DNA from: a virus
Strand: one strand, 5' to 3'
DNA: 50,879 nt
Virus record (IMG/VR): IMGVR_UViG_3300032053_000117
Span: 1 to 50,879 of that record
Shown here: in pieces, positions 23,601-31,376 of the stretch
Layout of the letters: the number at the start of each line of letters is the position of its first letter
Numbering within the stretch: position 1 is the stretch's first letter
Made by a program: the position numbers and the translations under genes
Notes under the pieces: model-generated
The model's input: the letters and a program-made list of their open reading frames with translations, nothing else
What the model was told of the DNA's origin: nothing
The model's database searches: none

Positions 23601-24137
23601 AAGGAGTTGAACCAGCGGGCGGACGCGCCCCTGCGCCCGGCGCAGCAGGAAAGTATGGAGGACATGGACCCGGAGCGCTACGTGCGCGAGCTTGGCACCC
23701 TCGACCACGTGATGGCGCTCCACGGCCTGAGCAAGATGTACCGGAGCGAGGATGAAGGCGGCTGGGTGCGCACCTTCAAGTACACGCAGCCTGCCTACTT
23801 CACGATGGACGATGCCTCCATAAGCGCGACCGGCGTCACGGAGCTTAGGCTGGTCGTTGGGTCCAAGAAGCAGGTCGATCCAATCAACCATCAGCCCGTG
23901 TACGACGTGAGGATATTCGTGCGCATCCCGGCCAGCGCCGGGGAGTTTGTCGGCAGCCGTGTCATCTGGGGCACGAGCGAGGTCTTCAAGCAGGAGCACG
24001 AGGCGGCGCGGGCGCTCAACACGGTGGTCACACACGCTATCCAGACCTTGAAAGACGACCACAAGCACAGCCTGACGACGATGCGCCAGATTCTCCAGAT
24101 GGGGGTTGGCCCGTTTCTGAAAAAGGACGACGAATGA
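20586..24137 (+). CDS. 1183-aa modular protein with repeated DPExYV linkers
   Basis: Starts at ATG 20586, 6 nt after GTAGTTA. Linkers at about residues 10-20 (VDLDAPTEKVV), 252-264 (EPDLDAPEPYVTAL), 384-398 (ESAMEPDVDNPQPYF), 519-535, 675-690 (EGVDDPDDIQDLTSYA), 847-870 (EGLEDFEDEVDPASYA) and 1022-1035 (ESMEDMDPERYVREL) mark about seven modules. Many modules start with a helix and 'LxxxGxxxx', then paired strands with Trp and Tyr (e.g. WTLKVHPEQNVITVAVYNNW). Residues 187-246 resemble a KOW/SH3 barrel (GQRVRIR, GMMGTVVDAG, YVALDD). No catalytic motif seen. Same family as the 1063-aa protein; probably virion-associated. Confidence 0.7.
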   Translation: MAENPENQPVDLDAPTEKVVKQALADLPTWEEWLRKNGFALGKEHKYAWSDVEWNRDWPGAGRGWTLKVHPEQNVITVAVYNNWLRYGRSLGFQFFVNERTLPKVVGALIKEIERNVSDHTRKRRIKLLHQQTPSDTRVEPQEPGGFNGPPQPVRVESIPRNKPIPDDPTSLTPEQMDDLVSRVRVTCLPKGQRVRIRLSQNTRLNGMMGTVVDAGPHACYVALDDYVQAGDDDPFRFEEQEMEPVYENQQEPDLDAPEPYVTALDYALGLGKLGYQFLASSYRKTLSFPDGEGQLRILVEPMPNALSQMTVVINLEYIQFGDMERIQDVVTEALDVVDLVREIEVMVGESKNITEFADKLRERNFPHSSPVAADNRLRHMFGESAMEPDVDNPQPYFDQLQRHTEVINEFRRNGLRMSRRMTAKHPYYAMFWIPTAVEGVSYDVFIDPQPDASWQISARGQKEFSDDKHGDWQEEFGIFHMWDIPAGASGEELAKEVDNILSDIRHNKGPEEPTIYEPDVDDVDESEEEIGDYAAYAASSGGYNPVMLLTSKDIRKIVRELGFKVGGLYRSRRTHGWTMNLSPATGQAFELFQKNPHRMAEYVKYELREGIMKRLPTLANIERSVYVIDDKLIINAWVWSSRSSDLTNPNNWTIYADILPSDHDQRLRGGRMAEGVDDPDDIQDLTSYAKGATDPVKALEENGYRYGKYNEAGNPRWNKFWPLPQPLTPLVKWAPTFTKFWGSPDIHGQYVYGFTAENRPAKTGYIVVKPLNRKLDEDDWDIVTSIRRVLLRVEELVRNLPNTNDLDTVWDYVDTGMQKIKDDVNTEADATWEARQPAPTLPTVAEGLEDFEDEVDPASYAKTTFDPEQFLRASGWKFHSDLAWKYYAKTFPTPRPYQLGGMTFIGVQVRIGITKTLFDTTNIGFYFTDDKNCCMGIQGYDLRSQRLQPVADEEEESPKNSDPNMSIRRFALGIGEVLAACDWPSAGAALAAGSKVQWDVAKFVKELNQRADAPLRPAQQESMEDMDPERYVRELGTLDHVMALHGLSKMYRSEDEGGWVRTFKYTQPAYFTMDDASISATGVTELRLVVGSKKQVDPINHQPVYDVRIFVRIPASAGEFVGSRVIWGTSEVFKQEHEAARALNTVVTHAIQTLKDDHKHSLTTMRQILQMGVGPFLKKDDE

Positions 24138-24880
24138 GCAAGGCAACTGACATTGTAAACAAGCTCTTGGAGGCAGACGCGGAGCCGGACGAGGCGGACG
24201 AGGCGGAAGTCCAGCGCTACCTCGAACTCGTGAAGGCCAAGCCGGGTCTGCGCCGATTCAGCCGCGAAGAATTGCTGCGCTATCTGGCGCAGCGCCCGCC
24301 CGCGCAGCCGGAGCCTCCGGGGGAGCCGCACCAGATCGTGCGCGAGAGCGTCGAGCAGGAGTTGGTCGCCGCTTCCAAGAAGATCAAGCACTGCGGCGAC
24401 TACGGCTGCCTCTATTACCACCCCGGCAAGCACGAGGTTCACTGGACGGCAGGCGACTCGGATGGGCCGCCGGATTACACGCACCCCGACGAGATTGAGA
24501 AGCTTTTGAAGCTGCCCGGCATCAAGCACGTGGAGGTCGGCGACGAGTGGTCCCCGGATGAGGACGAGGGCTGGAAGCGTTTGAACGAGGCCGAGGAACT
24601 GCCGCCCGAAGACCCGCTGGACGCCCGCGCTGAGGTCGACCGCCTGCTGCCTACGAAGACCTATCGGCTGGCAGGCAACTCCATGATTCACGCGCCGGGC
24701 GTTATTCGCATGGCCCAGACCGAGTGGCGCTCGCGCAGCAAGAAGCAGAAGACGTGGGCGCTGAATCTCATTAAGGCATGGCAGGGGTTGCCGGAGGACG
24801 TGTACCTCAAGATTCTGAACGGCGAGTGTCATATCGAGACAGAGGGCGACGGCGCGGTCGTGACGATCAAGCAGTACTGA
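24134..24880 (+). CDS. modular protein with LLE-type N-terminus
   Basis: 248 aa, ATGA overlap with the 1183-aa gene. Begins MSKATDIVNKLLEADAEPDE, a clean LLE N-terminus. After RESVEQEL comes a domain at about 85-155: HCGDYGCLYYHPGKHEVHWT, an Asp-rich turn, a helix and IKHVEVGDEWSP; I have the impression of having seen this in other large-phage proteins but cannot name it. DARAEVDRLLP near 160 repeats the DPRAE-RLL motif of the genes at 8796 and 45502. C-terminus is basic then beta-rich. Confidence 0.65.
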   Translation: MSKATDIVNKLLEADAEPDEADEAEVQRYLELVKAKPGLRRFSREELLRYLAQRPPAQPEPPGEPHQIVRESVEQELVAASKKIKHCGDYGCLYYHPGKHEVHWTAGDSDGPPDYTHPDEIEKLLKLPGIKHVEVGDEWSPDEDEGWKRLNEAEELPPEDPLDARAEVDRLLPTKTYRLAGNSMIHAPGVIRMAQTEWRSRSKKQKTWALNLIKAWQGLPEDVYLKILNGECHIETEGDGAVVTIKQY

Positions 24881-24890
24881 AAATTTAATG

Positions 24891-24919
24891 TTGACCGCGA
24901 AGGGACGTTTGTCTACACT
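24891..24919 (+). promoter_or_regulatory. sigma70-like promoter, leaderless
   Basis: TTGACC (24891-24896), 17 nt, TACACT (24914-24919) preceded by TGTC. The -10 ends 6 nt before ATG 24926. It sits in the 45-bp gap after the modular gene. Confidence 0.78.
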
Positions 24920-24925
24920 ACCTGT

Positions 24926-25459
24926 ATGAATGCGACAAAGCTGGCGCTCCAACGGGCAAGCTGGTCATGCCTGCTCAAGACCAGCTTCAAGATGTTGGCG
25001 GGCTACAAGTGCCGGGAGCACGTCAACGACTACTCCAACCTGTTCGTGGTCACTCACCCGGAGTCGCCCAGTTGGAAGGTGGTCGTGGGCATCTGCTTCA
25101 GCGCCTTCGGCCAGAAGAACCGCTTGGAGGTCAACAGCAAGCTGTTTGCTCCGGGCGTGAGTCAGGCGACGGCTGCCAAGCTCATGGACCTGCTGCGCGA
25201 GATGCGCCGGATGTACGACAGAGGCATGACCGAGGCACGGGAGAAGGAGGCCAAGGCCGCCAACTGGCGAGAGCGCCAAGAATCCGAACTGCATGGCCTC
25301 GAAACCTTTGAGTGGCTGGACGCTGCGATCATAACGACCGGCCCGCACGCTGGAAACTACCGTGTCACGTTGGGGGTCGGCAACCCTCTGGAGCGCCTGA
25401 CGCTGGCGCAGTTCAAGGATTTCCACGAGCTATGCTGCCATTTTGTCCAGAACGGTTAG
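24926..25459 (+). CDS. hypothetical protein, leaderless
   Basis: 177 aa from ATG 24926 at the predicted transcript start. Beta strands with aromatic residues in the first half (NLFVVTHPESPSWKVVVGIC), then a long charged helix (AAKLMDLLREMRRMYDRG; EAREKEAKAANWRERQE), then a second beta segment (AAIITTGPHAGNYRVTLG) and a Cys-Cys-containing end. No family recognised. Its promoter class is shared with the small gene at 10572, so it may be an early protein. Confidence 0.65.
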   Translation: MNATKLALQRASWSCLLKTSFKMLAGYKCREHVNDYSNLFVVTHPESPSWKVVVGICFSAFGQKNRLEVNSKLFAPGVSQATAAKLMDLLREMRRMYDRGMTEAREKEAKAANWRERQESELHGLETFEWLDAAIITTGPHAGNYRVTLGVGNPLERLTLAQFKDFHELCCHFVQNG

Positions 25460-25464
25460 AGGCG

Positions 25465-25830
25465 ATGAAGGCGCGGCTCCCTGCCGCCCTTACGACTGTT
25501 TACGACGCAAACGATAGCGGCCCGCGCCCCGGCGAGCAGCGCAAGCAGGTCTTTGACTTCGAGGACGGCGTTCGGTGCGTCGTTTCCATCGACCACAACA
25601 GCGAGGCCAACGTCTTGCACCTGTCCTTCAGTTGTCAGGATTGGACGAAGCTTCAAGTGATTGAATTCCTGAACCGGATCGAAGCCATCCCGGTTGAGTT
25701 CTGGCCCGACATGCTTCTGCTGGAGTTGAGGCGCTTTCAGACCTCGTGCGCTATCCACGTTATTTACGAGGTTCCCCTGTTCTTTAAGGTATGCGAAAGC
25801 ATACCACGAACCGGCTCGTTTGTGCCCTGA
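25465..25830 (+). CDS. hypothetical protein
   Basis: 121 aa from ATG 25465; the frame extends to 25312 within the previous gene. Upstream context TTAGAGGCG resembles the sequence after other GTAGTTA elements but lacks the full motif. Alpha/beta look: GVRCVVSIDHNSEANVLHLS, then a helix KLQVIEFLNRIEAIP and strands CAIHVIYEVPLFF. It may be related in fold to the previous gene. Function unknown; overlaps the next gene by 40 bp. Confidence 0.6.
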   Translation: MKARLPAALTTVYDANDSGPRPGEQRKQVFDFEDGVRCVVSIDHNSEANVLHLSFSCQDWTKLQVIEFLNRIEAIPVEFWPDMLLLELRRFQTSCAIHVIYEVPLFFKVCESIPRTGSFVP

Positions 25831-26072
25831 TTTGGTGGTTCTACGAAAGCCACGCGCCGTGGCCCCGCCGCGTCCGCGTGATTCGTGTCTACAGCTTGAA
25901 GCAGTACTTCTGCGCTTCGGGCCAGCACGTTTGGGTTGAGCACCCGCATTACCTCCGCACTTTGTACCGGGCCGTCGGCATGGTCTTTCCTGCCTGCAAG
26001 TGGCTCTGGGATCGCGGCGAGGCTAAAATCTGGCCGGATAAGGAGAAACCAGAATTTGGTGGCGGGATGTAG
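25791..26072 (+). CDS. small aromatic-rich protein
   Basis: 93 aa, very rich in Trp, Tyr, His and Arg (ALIWWFYESHAPWPRRVRV). Basic overall. Could sit at a membrane surface but has no clean transmembrane helix. Its TAG stop is part of the GTAGTTA element (26069-26075) before the tail-fibre gene. Confidence 0.5.
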   Translation: MRKHTTNRLVCALIWWFYESHAPWPRRVRVIRVYSLKQYFCASGQHVWVEHPHYLRTLYRAVGMVFPACKWLWDRGEAKIWPDKEKPEFGGGM

Positions 26073-26079
26073 TTAAGGC

Positions 26080-29001
26080 GTGAGCGATCCTGTGGAATAC
26101 CCGCAGTTTTCCGTGGACGGTTTGCCGATCACGTACGTTCCTGATCCTTTCAAGGCGGACGGCGTGCCGACCGACGGCCAGTGGAAGGAACCGGTGCGCG
26201 TGCATTCGACCGGTGTCATTACGCTTTCCGGGCTGCAAACGGTGGACGGCGTCAGCGTCATGGAGGGCGACCGGGTACTGGTCAAGGATCAGGTTGATCC
26301 GGCCCAGAACGGCATCTACGTGGCCAGCGCGACCTCGTGGCGTCGTGCGCCGGACATGTACCTCTGGCCGCAGTTTGTGGGTGCGGTGGTGGCGGTGTCC
26401 GAGGGTATTTCGGTCGGCGATACGGTGTGGATTTGCCAAGTAGCATCAACCGGAACTGTGGGCGTGACGCCCAACTACTGGATCAGCGTTTCTCAGGTGG
26501 CTGGAACATTGCCTACTTTTACGCCGCTGCGGGCGATAGTGAGCGATGTGGCAGGTACTCCGGCGGCCAGTTCTACCACGGCACAGGAGATTGCGTTCGT
26601 CAGCGGGGTTACCAGCGCGGTTCAGCAGCAGTTCAATTTTCTCTACAACGAGGCCGGGGCGGCGTACACCATCGCCATCGCGGGCACCAACGCGGCCAGC
26701 AACGCGCAGTCGACGGCCAACAACGCCCAAGGCGCGGCGGCCACCGCCCAGAGCACGGCCAGCAGCGCCTACGGTATCGCTGTGGCGGGCACCAATGCCG
26801 CCGCTACCGCCCAGAGCACGGCCAGCAGCGCCTACGCCATCGCTGTAACCGGCACGATCATCGGTTCGTTGGCGTATACAACAGCCGTAGCACTAGGAGA
26901 CAAATATGTCCGTACCACAAGATTTGCAACGATTGGCGCAGGAACAAGCGGCACAGTCGCGCTTCCGTCGAACTCCACTATCGTCCTCGACGACTTCGGC
27001 GGAACGACCGACGCTGTTGTTACGGGTCTTAGCGGCGGGCGTCCGACCGCTAGTCACGTATTCACAGCGGCAGGGGCCATTGTCTCAACCACTTTCGATC
27101 TGGTCGGCAATTATGCTCTTTCTGGCGCTCCAAACGCTTACCCTGTTGCTCTGGTATATCGTGTTCGGCAGAAGCTGAGCGATTTCGACAGCCTATCCAC
27201 CGACATCATCGGCAGCTACGACGTGGAGGCGCTGGATTCGGTCACGGGCACACCCAATCAGGTCTTGGTCAACGGGACCACTGGAGCGCCCCAGTACGGC
27301 GGCGTGATCCTGACACTTCCGCAGAGCATCGCCCCAACTTCCAGCCCGACCTTCGCCGGGCTGACTTCGACGGGCAGCGTATACACTGGGTACGTTGACT
27401 TCAACACAGTCAACGCGGGCACGGTGCCGCGTGCGACGGGCCGCCTCTGGTGGGATAACGTGGCTCAGACTTTGCAGATTGGCATGGCGGGTACAGCGGT
27501 AACTCAGCAAATCGGGGAAGAATTTCTCATCCATGGCTACAACAGCACGGCAGGTATCATCGGCAATGGGCATGTTGTTTACATTACCGGGGCCACCGGA
27601 ACTTACCCGACTTTAGCGCTCGCGAGCGCGGCGGTGCGCAGCCAGTCAAGAGGGGTCGTGGGCTTGGCGACCGAGGATATTCTGCCTAGCGGGTTTGGCT
27701 ACGTGACCTCGCAAGGCATAGTTAACGGCATCGACACAGCTACGTTGACGCAGGGACGCCCGGTGTACTTGGACACAGTGGCAGGCGGCCTGACGCTCAC
27801 GCCTCCGCCTCCGCCGTATTCGACCGTGTTCATTGGCATCGTGGTGCGCCAGAACGGGAGCACAGGCGCAATCTACGTGGACCTGCGGCCCTCTGGGGCG
27901 TTGAGCGAGTTGCAGGACGTTTCCATCCCAGCGCCGCTGGCTGGGCAGAGGTTGATTTACAACGGGAGCGTTTGGACTGCTGCGTACGCGTCGGGGGAAG
28001 TGTCACACACATCTTTCAGCTATTACCTTAACGGAACCTACCCGGAATTTCCGGGCTACGAGCTACTGACTACAGAGCCAACAGGAGGCACCGAGGTCAT
28101 CGAGACAGTCTCCGTCACGTCGGCAGGCTCCGTTCTGATTGACCAGTACATCAGCGGGACGTTTGGCCGAACGCAGTTGGACGCGGGCGAGTGGCTGTAC
28201 GAAACCTACGCTTCAGCGAACAAGAAAGACAACTACCTTCAAGTCAAAACCTACGTGCTCTCAGGCACGACTGAGACATCGCTATGGTCGTTTACAACAA
28301 CTGAGATTCCAACGGCAGTGGGTCCGGTGCCTCAAACGATTTACGGCACGGTCACGCCGGTCAGCCTGACGGATCGTCTCTTGGTGCGCTATTACGCGGG
28401 GCGCACCGGCCCCGGCAGCGCGAACGTTTCGCTCTATCACAACGGCAACGCGCACTACACGCACATCGACACACCCTTCCCGGCGTTCCATAATAGCTTG
28501 GCGGGGTTGCAGGGCGGCGATGGGAGCGATCAGTTTTTCCACCTGTCGGGAACCCAGTACAGCCAGTTTGACGCGACGGTATCCACTGCCGCCGCTGCCC
28601 AGAGCACGGCCAATTCCGCGTGGGCTTTGGCTCAGATTGGAACGAACACCGGCACCGCCGCCTATAATCTGGCCAGCGCAGCTTACAATTTAGCCTCTGC
28701 GAACAGCCCGCTTTTCACACTTTTGTCTGCGTCTACAGGCACAATTTTGCCTGCTTCTCCAACCAACCTTGTGATCCTTGCGGACAGCAGCGGCGGTCAG
28801 GTGGTCGTCGCTCTGCCGGTTGCAACGAATTGGGTTGGCCGAATAATCCACGTCAAAAAGACAACTACGGATGGCAATACCGTCATCCTCCGCAGCGTGA
28901 ATGGCTCTAACACGGTGGACAGCACGCTGAATTGGTCGTTCACGACCCCGTTCACGTCAGTTCAGGTGACAACCAACGGCACAAACTGGTATATCCTCTA
29001 A
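26080..29001 (+). CDS. tail fibre protein
   Basis: 973 aa from GTG 26080, 4 nt after GTAGTTA. The N-terminus has the common fibre pattern VRVHSTGVITLSGLQTVDGV, GDRVLVKDQ, NGIYVASATSWRRAPDM, an attachment-end domain. Residues about 180-270 and 830-870 are Ala/Thr/Ser coiled-coil or triple-helix shaft repeats (AQSTASSAYGIAVAGTNAA). The middle holds beta-rich shaft and knob regions. The end (about 885-973) is a head-like domain: PTNLVILADSSGGQVVVALP, KKTTTDGNTVILRS, TNGTNWYIL. Likely a trimeric receptor-binding fibre on the tail. A second virion protein follows 4 nt later. Confidence 0.85.
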   Translation: MSDPVEYPQFSVDGLPITYVPDPFKADGVPTDGQWKEPVRVHSTGVITLSGLQTVDGVSVMEGDRVLVKDQVDPAQNGIYVASATSWRRAPDMYLWPQFVGAVVAVSEGISVGDTVWICQVASTGTVGVTPNYWISVSQVAGTLPTFTPLRAIVSDVAGTPAASSTTAQEIAFVSGVTSAVQQQFNFLYNEAGAAYTIAIAGTNAASNAQSTANNAQGAAATAQSTASSAYGIAVAGTNAAATAQSTASSAYAIAVTGTIIGSLAYTTAVALGDKYVRTTRFATIGAGTSGTVALPSNSTIVLDDFGGTTDAVVTGLSGGRPTASHVFTAAGAIVSTTFDLVGNYALSGAPNAYPVALVYRVRQKLSDFDSLSTDIIGSYDVEALDSVTGTPNQVLVNGTTGAPQYGGVILTLPQSIAPTSSPTFAGLTSTGSVYTGYVDFNTVNAGTVPRATGRLWWDNVAQTLQIGMAGTAVTQQIGEEFLIHGYNSTAGIIGNGHVVYITGATGTYPTLALASAAVRSQSRGVVGLATEDILPSGFGYVTSQGIVNGIDTATLTQGRPVYLDTVAGGLTLTPPPPPYSTVFIGIVVRQNGSTGAIYVDLRPSGALSELQDVSIPAPLAGQRLIYNGSVWTAAYASGEVSHTSFSYYLNGTYPEFPGYELLTTEPTGGTEVIETVSVTSAGSVLIDQYISGTFGRTQLDAGEWLYETYASANKKDNYLQVKTYVLSGTTETSLWSFTTTEIPTAVGPVPQTIYGTVTPVSLTDRLLVRYYAGRTGPGSANVSLYHNGNAHYTHIDTPFPAFHNSLAGLQGGDGSDQFFHLSGTQYSQFDATVSTAAAAQSTANSAWALAQIGTNTGTAAYNLASAAYNLASANSPLFTLLSASTGTILPASPTNLVILADSSGGQVVVALPVATNWVGRIIHVKKTTTDGNTVILRSVNGSNTVDSTLNWSFTTPFTSVQVTTNGTNWYIL
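26743..26836 (+). repeat. 63-bp in-frame repeat in fibre shaft
   Basis: Two near-identical 31-bp cores start at 26743 and 26806, a 63-bp (21-codon) period within the fibre gene; a diverged copy lies near 28597. They encode the AQSTASSAY shaft repeat and could allow length variation by recombination. Confidence 0.75.
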
Positions 29002-29005
29002 GCCT

Positions 29006-30667
29006 ATGTCCTACACCCCCATTGACTCCACGGTCCTGACTGGTGTCCTGAACAACCAAGGCACACAGGCCACCAGTGCGCTTCAGACGCTAATCCTGAA
29101 CAATCAAGGCACACAGGCCACCAGCGCTCTACAGACGACGGGCAATTCCACGGCAACGGTGGTAATGAATTCGCAAGGCACGCAAGCCACGGAAGCCACG
29201 CAAGCCAACATCTACAATGCCTTGGGAACGCTGGCCGTCGCCGCGTCCGGCACCCGCGCCGTGCTCTACGATGAGTCAGGAAATCCTGTCGAGGTTGTGA
29301 TCGACACGGACAACAAATACCACTTGGCCGTCAGTCTAATTCAGGATGTCAAAGTCAGCGCCCTCAACTCAACCAACGTCGCGCTGGGCGCTTCTGGCAG
29401 CTACACTGGCCTCTCCGAAACCACCCTTGGTGTTGCCGGTATTCAGGTGTCAATGAAGACCGACCAGAACACCGCTGTTTACGTTGACCAAAGCGCAGAC
29501 GGGACCAACTGGGACGTGACGGACGATTACGGCTATATCACCAGCAAGCCGTTTGGCGTCACGGTCCAAGCCGTTAGCAATTACTACCGGGTGAGAGCGG
29601 TAAACGCCCGAACCATACCTCAAACGTATCTGCGTCTTAATACCGCCCTCTGCCCAGTCATAGAAGCAGTCCCCCGCACGCTCAGCGACGAAGGCAATCT
29701 CAAGGTTGAAGTCTACGGAATCGAAAGCGAGATCGGCGACAAAGTCTACGTCAGTCAGCAGCGCGAACTGAAAACAGCAACCGCCGTGCGGCTGGCTGGG
29801 CAAGCCTTTTCCGGTTCAATTTTAGACGCCAACTTCTGGGGAAGCGCTGGGGTCAGTTCTGGCGTCGCCGCTCAAGGCAACGGCCAGCTTACCCTGAGCA
29901 CCGGCTCGTCGGCCAACGGATTGGTGCGCATTACGTCATCGCGCAGCGGTCGCTTTGTCGCTGGAAATTCCAACTACTATCGCGGCGTGATTCAATGCCC
30001 GGCAGCCAGCGGCTCAAATATCCGGCGCTGGGGCGCTTTCAGCACCACCGACGGCTTTTTCTTCGAGAGAGATGGCACGAACTTCAGTTGTGTCTCCCGC
30101 CTCAACAGCGTGGATACCCGAATCAGCACCGGGAGTTTTAACGGCGACTTAGGCGCGACCTTCACACCGACCTCCAACGTTGAAGTTTTCGACATCTACT
30201 ACGCCCCGTTTGAAGTCGTCTACTACATTGATAACGAATTGCTGCACCGGCTGCCCAGCACGACAGCGCCTTTGAGCAGCACCATGACGCTGCCGGTTGG
30301 TCTTGAGTGCAACAACCTTGCAGGCAACACCGCCAACAACACTTTGCAGGTTCGGGTTAGCTCCATTAGCCGACTGGGCGATCTGTACTCCGACAGCTTC
30401 GTCCGGGCCACTGCTGCCGCCACTTCAAGCATCTTCAAGTACGGCGCGGGAAAACTGCACCGGATCGTTTTCACTGGCATCGCTGCCGGTTCGGTCGCGG
30501 TTTACGACAACATCAACGCCAGTGGCGTTGCCTTTATTGACCTGACTCTGCCTACGGGCGCCGGGGCTTTTGTCAGCCCATTCAGCCTTGAAATTATGGC
30601 CAACTTTTACACCGGGATGACCGTCGTTACGACCGCCAACGTCAAAGCTACGTGGATTTACGAATAG
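29006..30667 (+). CDS. virion structural or fibre protein with N-terminal NQGTQAT repeats
   Basis: 553 aa, 4 nt after the tail-fibre stop. Residues 15-60 contain three repeats of NNQGTQATSALQT (15-aa period), a small trimeric coiled coil. About 85-215 form a beta-sandwich (GVAGIQVSMKTDQNTAVYVD; SNYYRVRAVNA), and about 265-450 a jelly-roll or lectin-like domain (RFVAGNSNYYRGVIQCPAAS; GFFFERDGTNFSCVSRL; EVFDIYYAPFEVVYYIDNE). The last 90 residues resemble a small knob (KYGAGKLHRIVFTG). Probably an accessory fibre or baseplate-decoration protein acting with the fibre. Confidence 0.75.
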   Translation: MSYTPIDSTVLTGVLNNQGTQATSALQTLILNNQGTQATSALQTTGNSTATVVMNSQGTQATEATQANIYNALGTLAVAASGTRAVLYDESGNPVEVVIDTDNKYHLAVSLIQDVKVSALNSTNVALGASGSYTGLSETTLGVAGIQVSMKTDQNTAVYVDQSADGTNWDVTDDYGYITSKPFGVTVQAVSNYYRVRAVNARTIPQTYLRLNTALCPVIEAVPRTLSDEGNLKVEVYGIESEIGDKVYVSQQRELKTATAVRLAGQAFSGSILDANFWGSAGVSSGVAAQGNGQLTLSTGSSANGLVRITSSRSGRFVAGNSNYYRGVIQCPAASGSNIRRWGAFSTTDGFFFERDGTNFSCVSRLNSVDTRISTGSFNGDLGATFTPTSNVEVFDIYYAPFEVVYYIDNELLHRLPSTTAPLSSTMTLPVGLECNNLAGNTANNTLQVRVSSISRLGDLYSDSFVRATAAATSSIFKYGAGKLHRIVFTGIAAGSVAVYDNINASGVAFIDLTLPTGAGAFVSPFSLEIMANFYTGMTVVTTANVKATWIYE

Positions 30668-30668
30668 C

Positions 30669-30698
30669 TTGCCGCCGGTCAGTGCTGTTGTATACACT
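30669..30698 (+). promoter_or_regulatory. sigma70-like promoter, leaderless
   Basis: TTGCCG (30669-30674), 18 nt, TACACT (30693-30698) within GTATACACT. The -10 ends 6 nt before ATG 30705. Confidence 0.65.
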
Positions 30699-30704
30699 GA
30701 CCGG
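30675..30704. promoter_or_regulatory. 10-bp perfect inverted repeat over promoter
   Basis: CCGGTCAGTG (30675-30684) and CACTGACCGG (30695-30704) flank a 10-bp centre that holds the start of the -10. The right arm ends at the base before ATG 30705. Fits a repressor operator better than a terminator, since no T-run follows. Confidence 0.6.
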
Positions 30705-31376
30705 ATGAGCTTTGAAGCCCTCGATAGCCCGGCGGTGGTTTTGCCGCGAGTGGGAGATGTGGATGGCACGCTCCTGCGGCTGGGATTTGCCGGGCACACC
30801 GCCAAGGGGATGCAGTTTTACCGGCAGTACGTTCCGCTGTTTGAGGGCGGCGTCAAGGCGCAGTTCGTCACCCGGAACATCAGCCACGTCAGCATCGTGA
30901 TCTTGCTCACGGAAGATCGGGCGCTCCACGGCAAGGTCTGGATGAAGTACGGCTACCCGGAGCGCTACATGCGGGGCAAGCGGCTCATTGACAGCTTCAA
31001 GCCGCTCACCAGCGCGGAAACCTACCTGACCATCGACTTCTACCCGGACTGGGCGCTGCGCGAGGCGGAGAAGTCGCTGGGCTTCCTGATCGAGAGCATC
31101 AAGACCAAGCGCATCGACATGGTGCTGGAGGTCAACGGTGAGAAAAAGGACATCCCGCCGTGGGAAGCCGTGGTCTGCGCGGTTCAGCAAACCCTCAGCA
31201 GCAAGAGCCGGATGCGTTGCAGCGGTGAGTGGTGGATCGAGCCAGCGCCGCACCCTCCACAGCCCAAGCTCAGGATCATTGAGGCCAGCAAGTACTCACG
31301 CCTCCCCAGCTTCAATCGCGGCGTACTCCGGCAGTTTCGAGTCCGGCCACGGGATGTTCACCGCCGCAATCACTGA
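30705..31376 (+). CDS. hypothetical protein under leaderless promoter
   Basis: 223 aa from ATG 30705; an earlier in-frame codon at 30669 lies inside the promoter. Alpha/beta: VGDVDGTLLRLGFAGHTAKG, FVTRNISHVSIVILLTEDRA, TYLTIDFYPDWALREAEK. The last 27 codons overlap the end of the convergent modular gene by 81 bp and are Arg-rich, so the natural end may have been extended by a frameshift. Function unknown. Confidence 0.6.
   Translation: MSFEALDSPAVVLPRVGDVDGTLLRLGFAGHTAKGMQFYRQYVPLFEGGVKAQFVTRNISHVSIVILLTEDRALHGKVWMKYGYPERYMRGKRLIDSFKPLTSAETYLTIDFYPDWALREAEKSLGFLIESIKTKRIDMVLEVNGEKKDIPPWEAVVCAVQQTLSSKSRMRCSGEWWIEPAPHPPQPKLRIIEASKYSRLPSFNRGVLRQFRVRPRDVHRRNH

Noticed and set aside
23208-24952. 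Long minus-strand open frames (312 and 353 aa) opposite the modular genes
   Set aside because: They are antisense to well-supported genes, rich in Arg, Leu, Val and His as expected of GC-rich shadow frames, and have no start context.
30669-30704. Upstream start of the gene at 30705
   Set aside because: The extension would lie in the promoter and the inverted repeat, and the -10 to ATG 30705 spacing equals that of three other genes.
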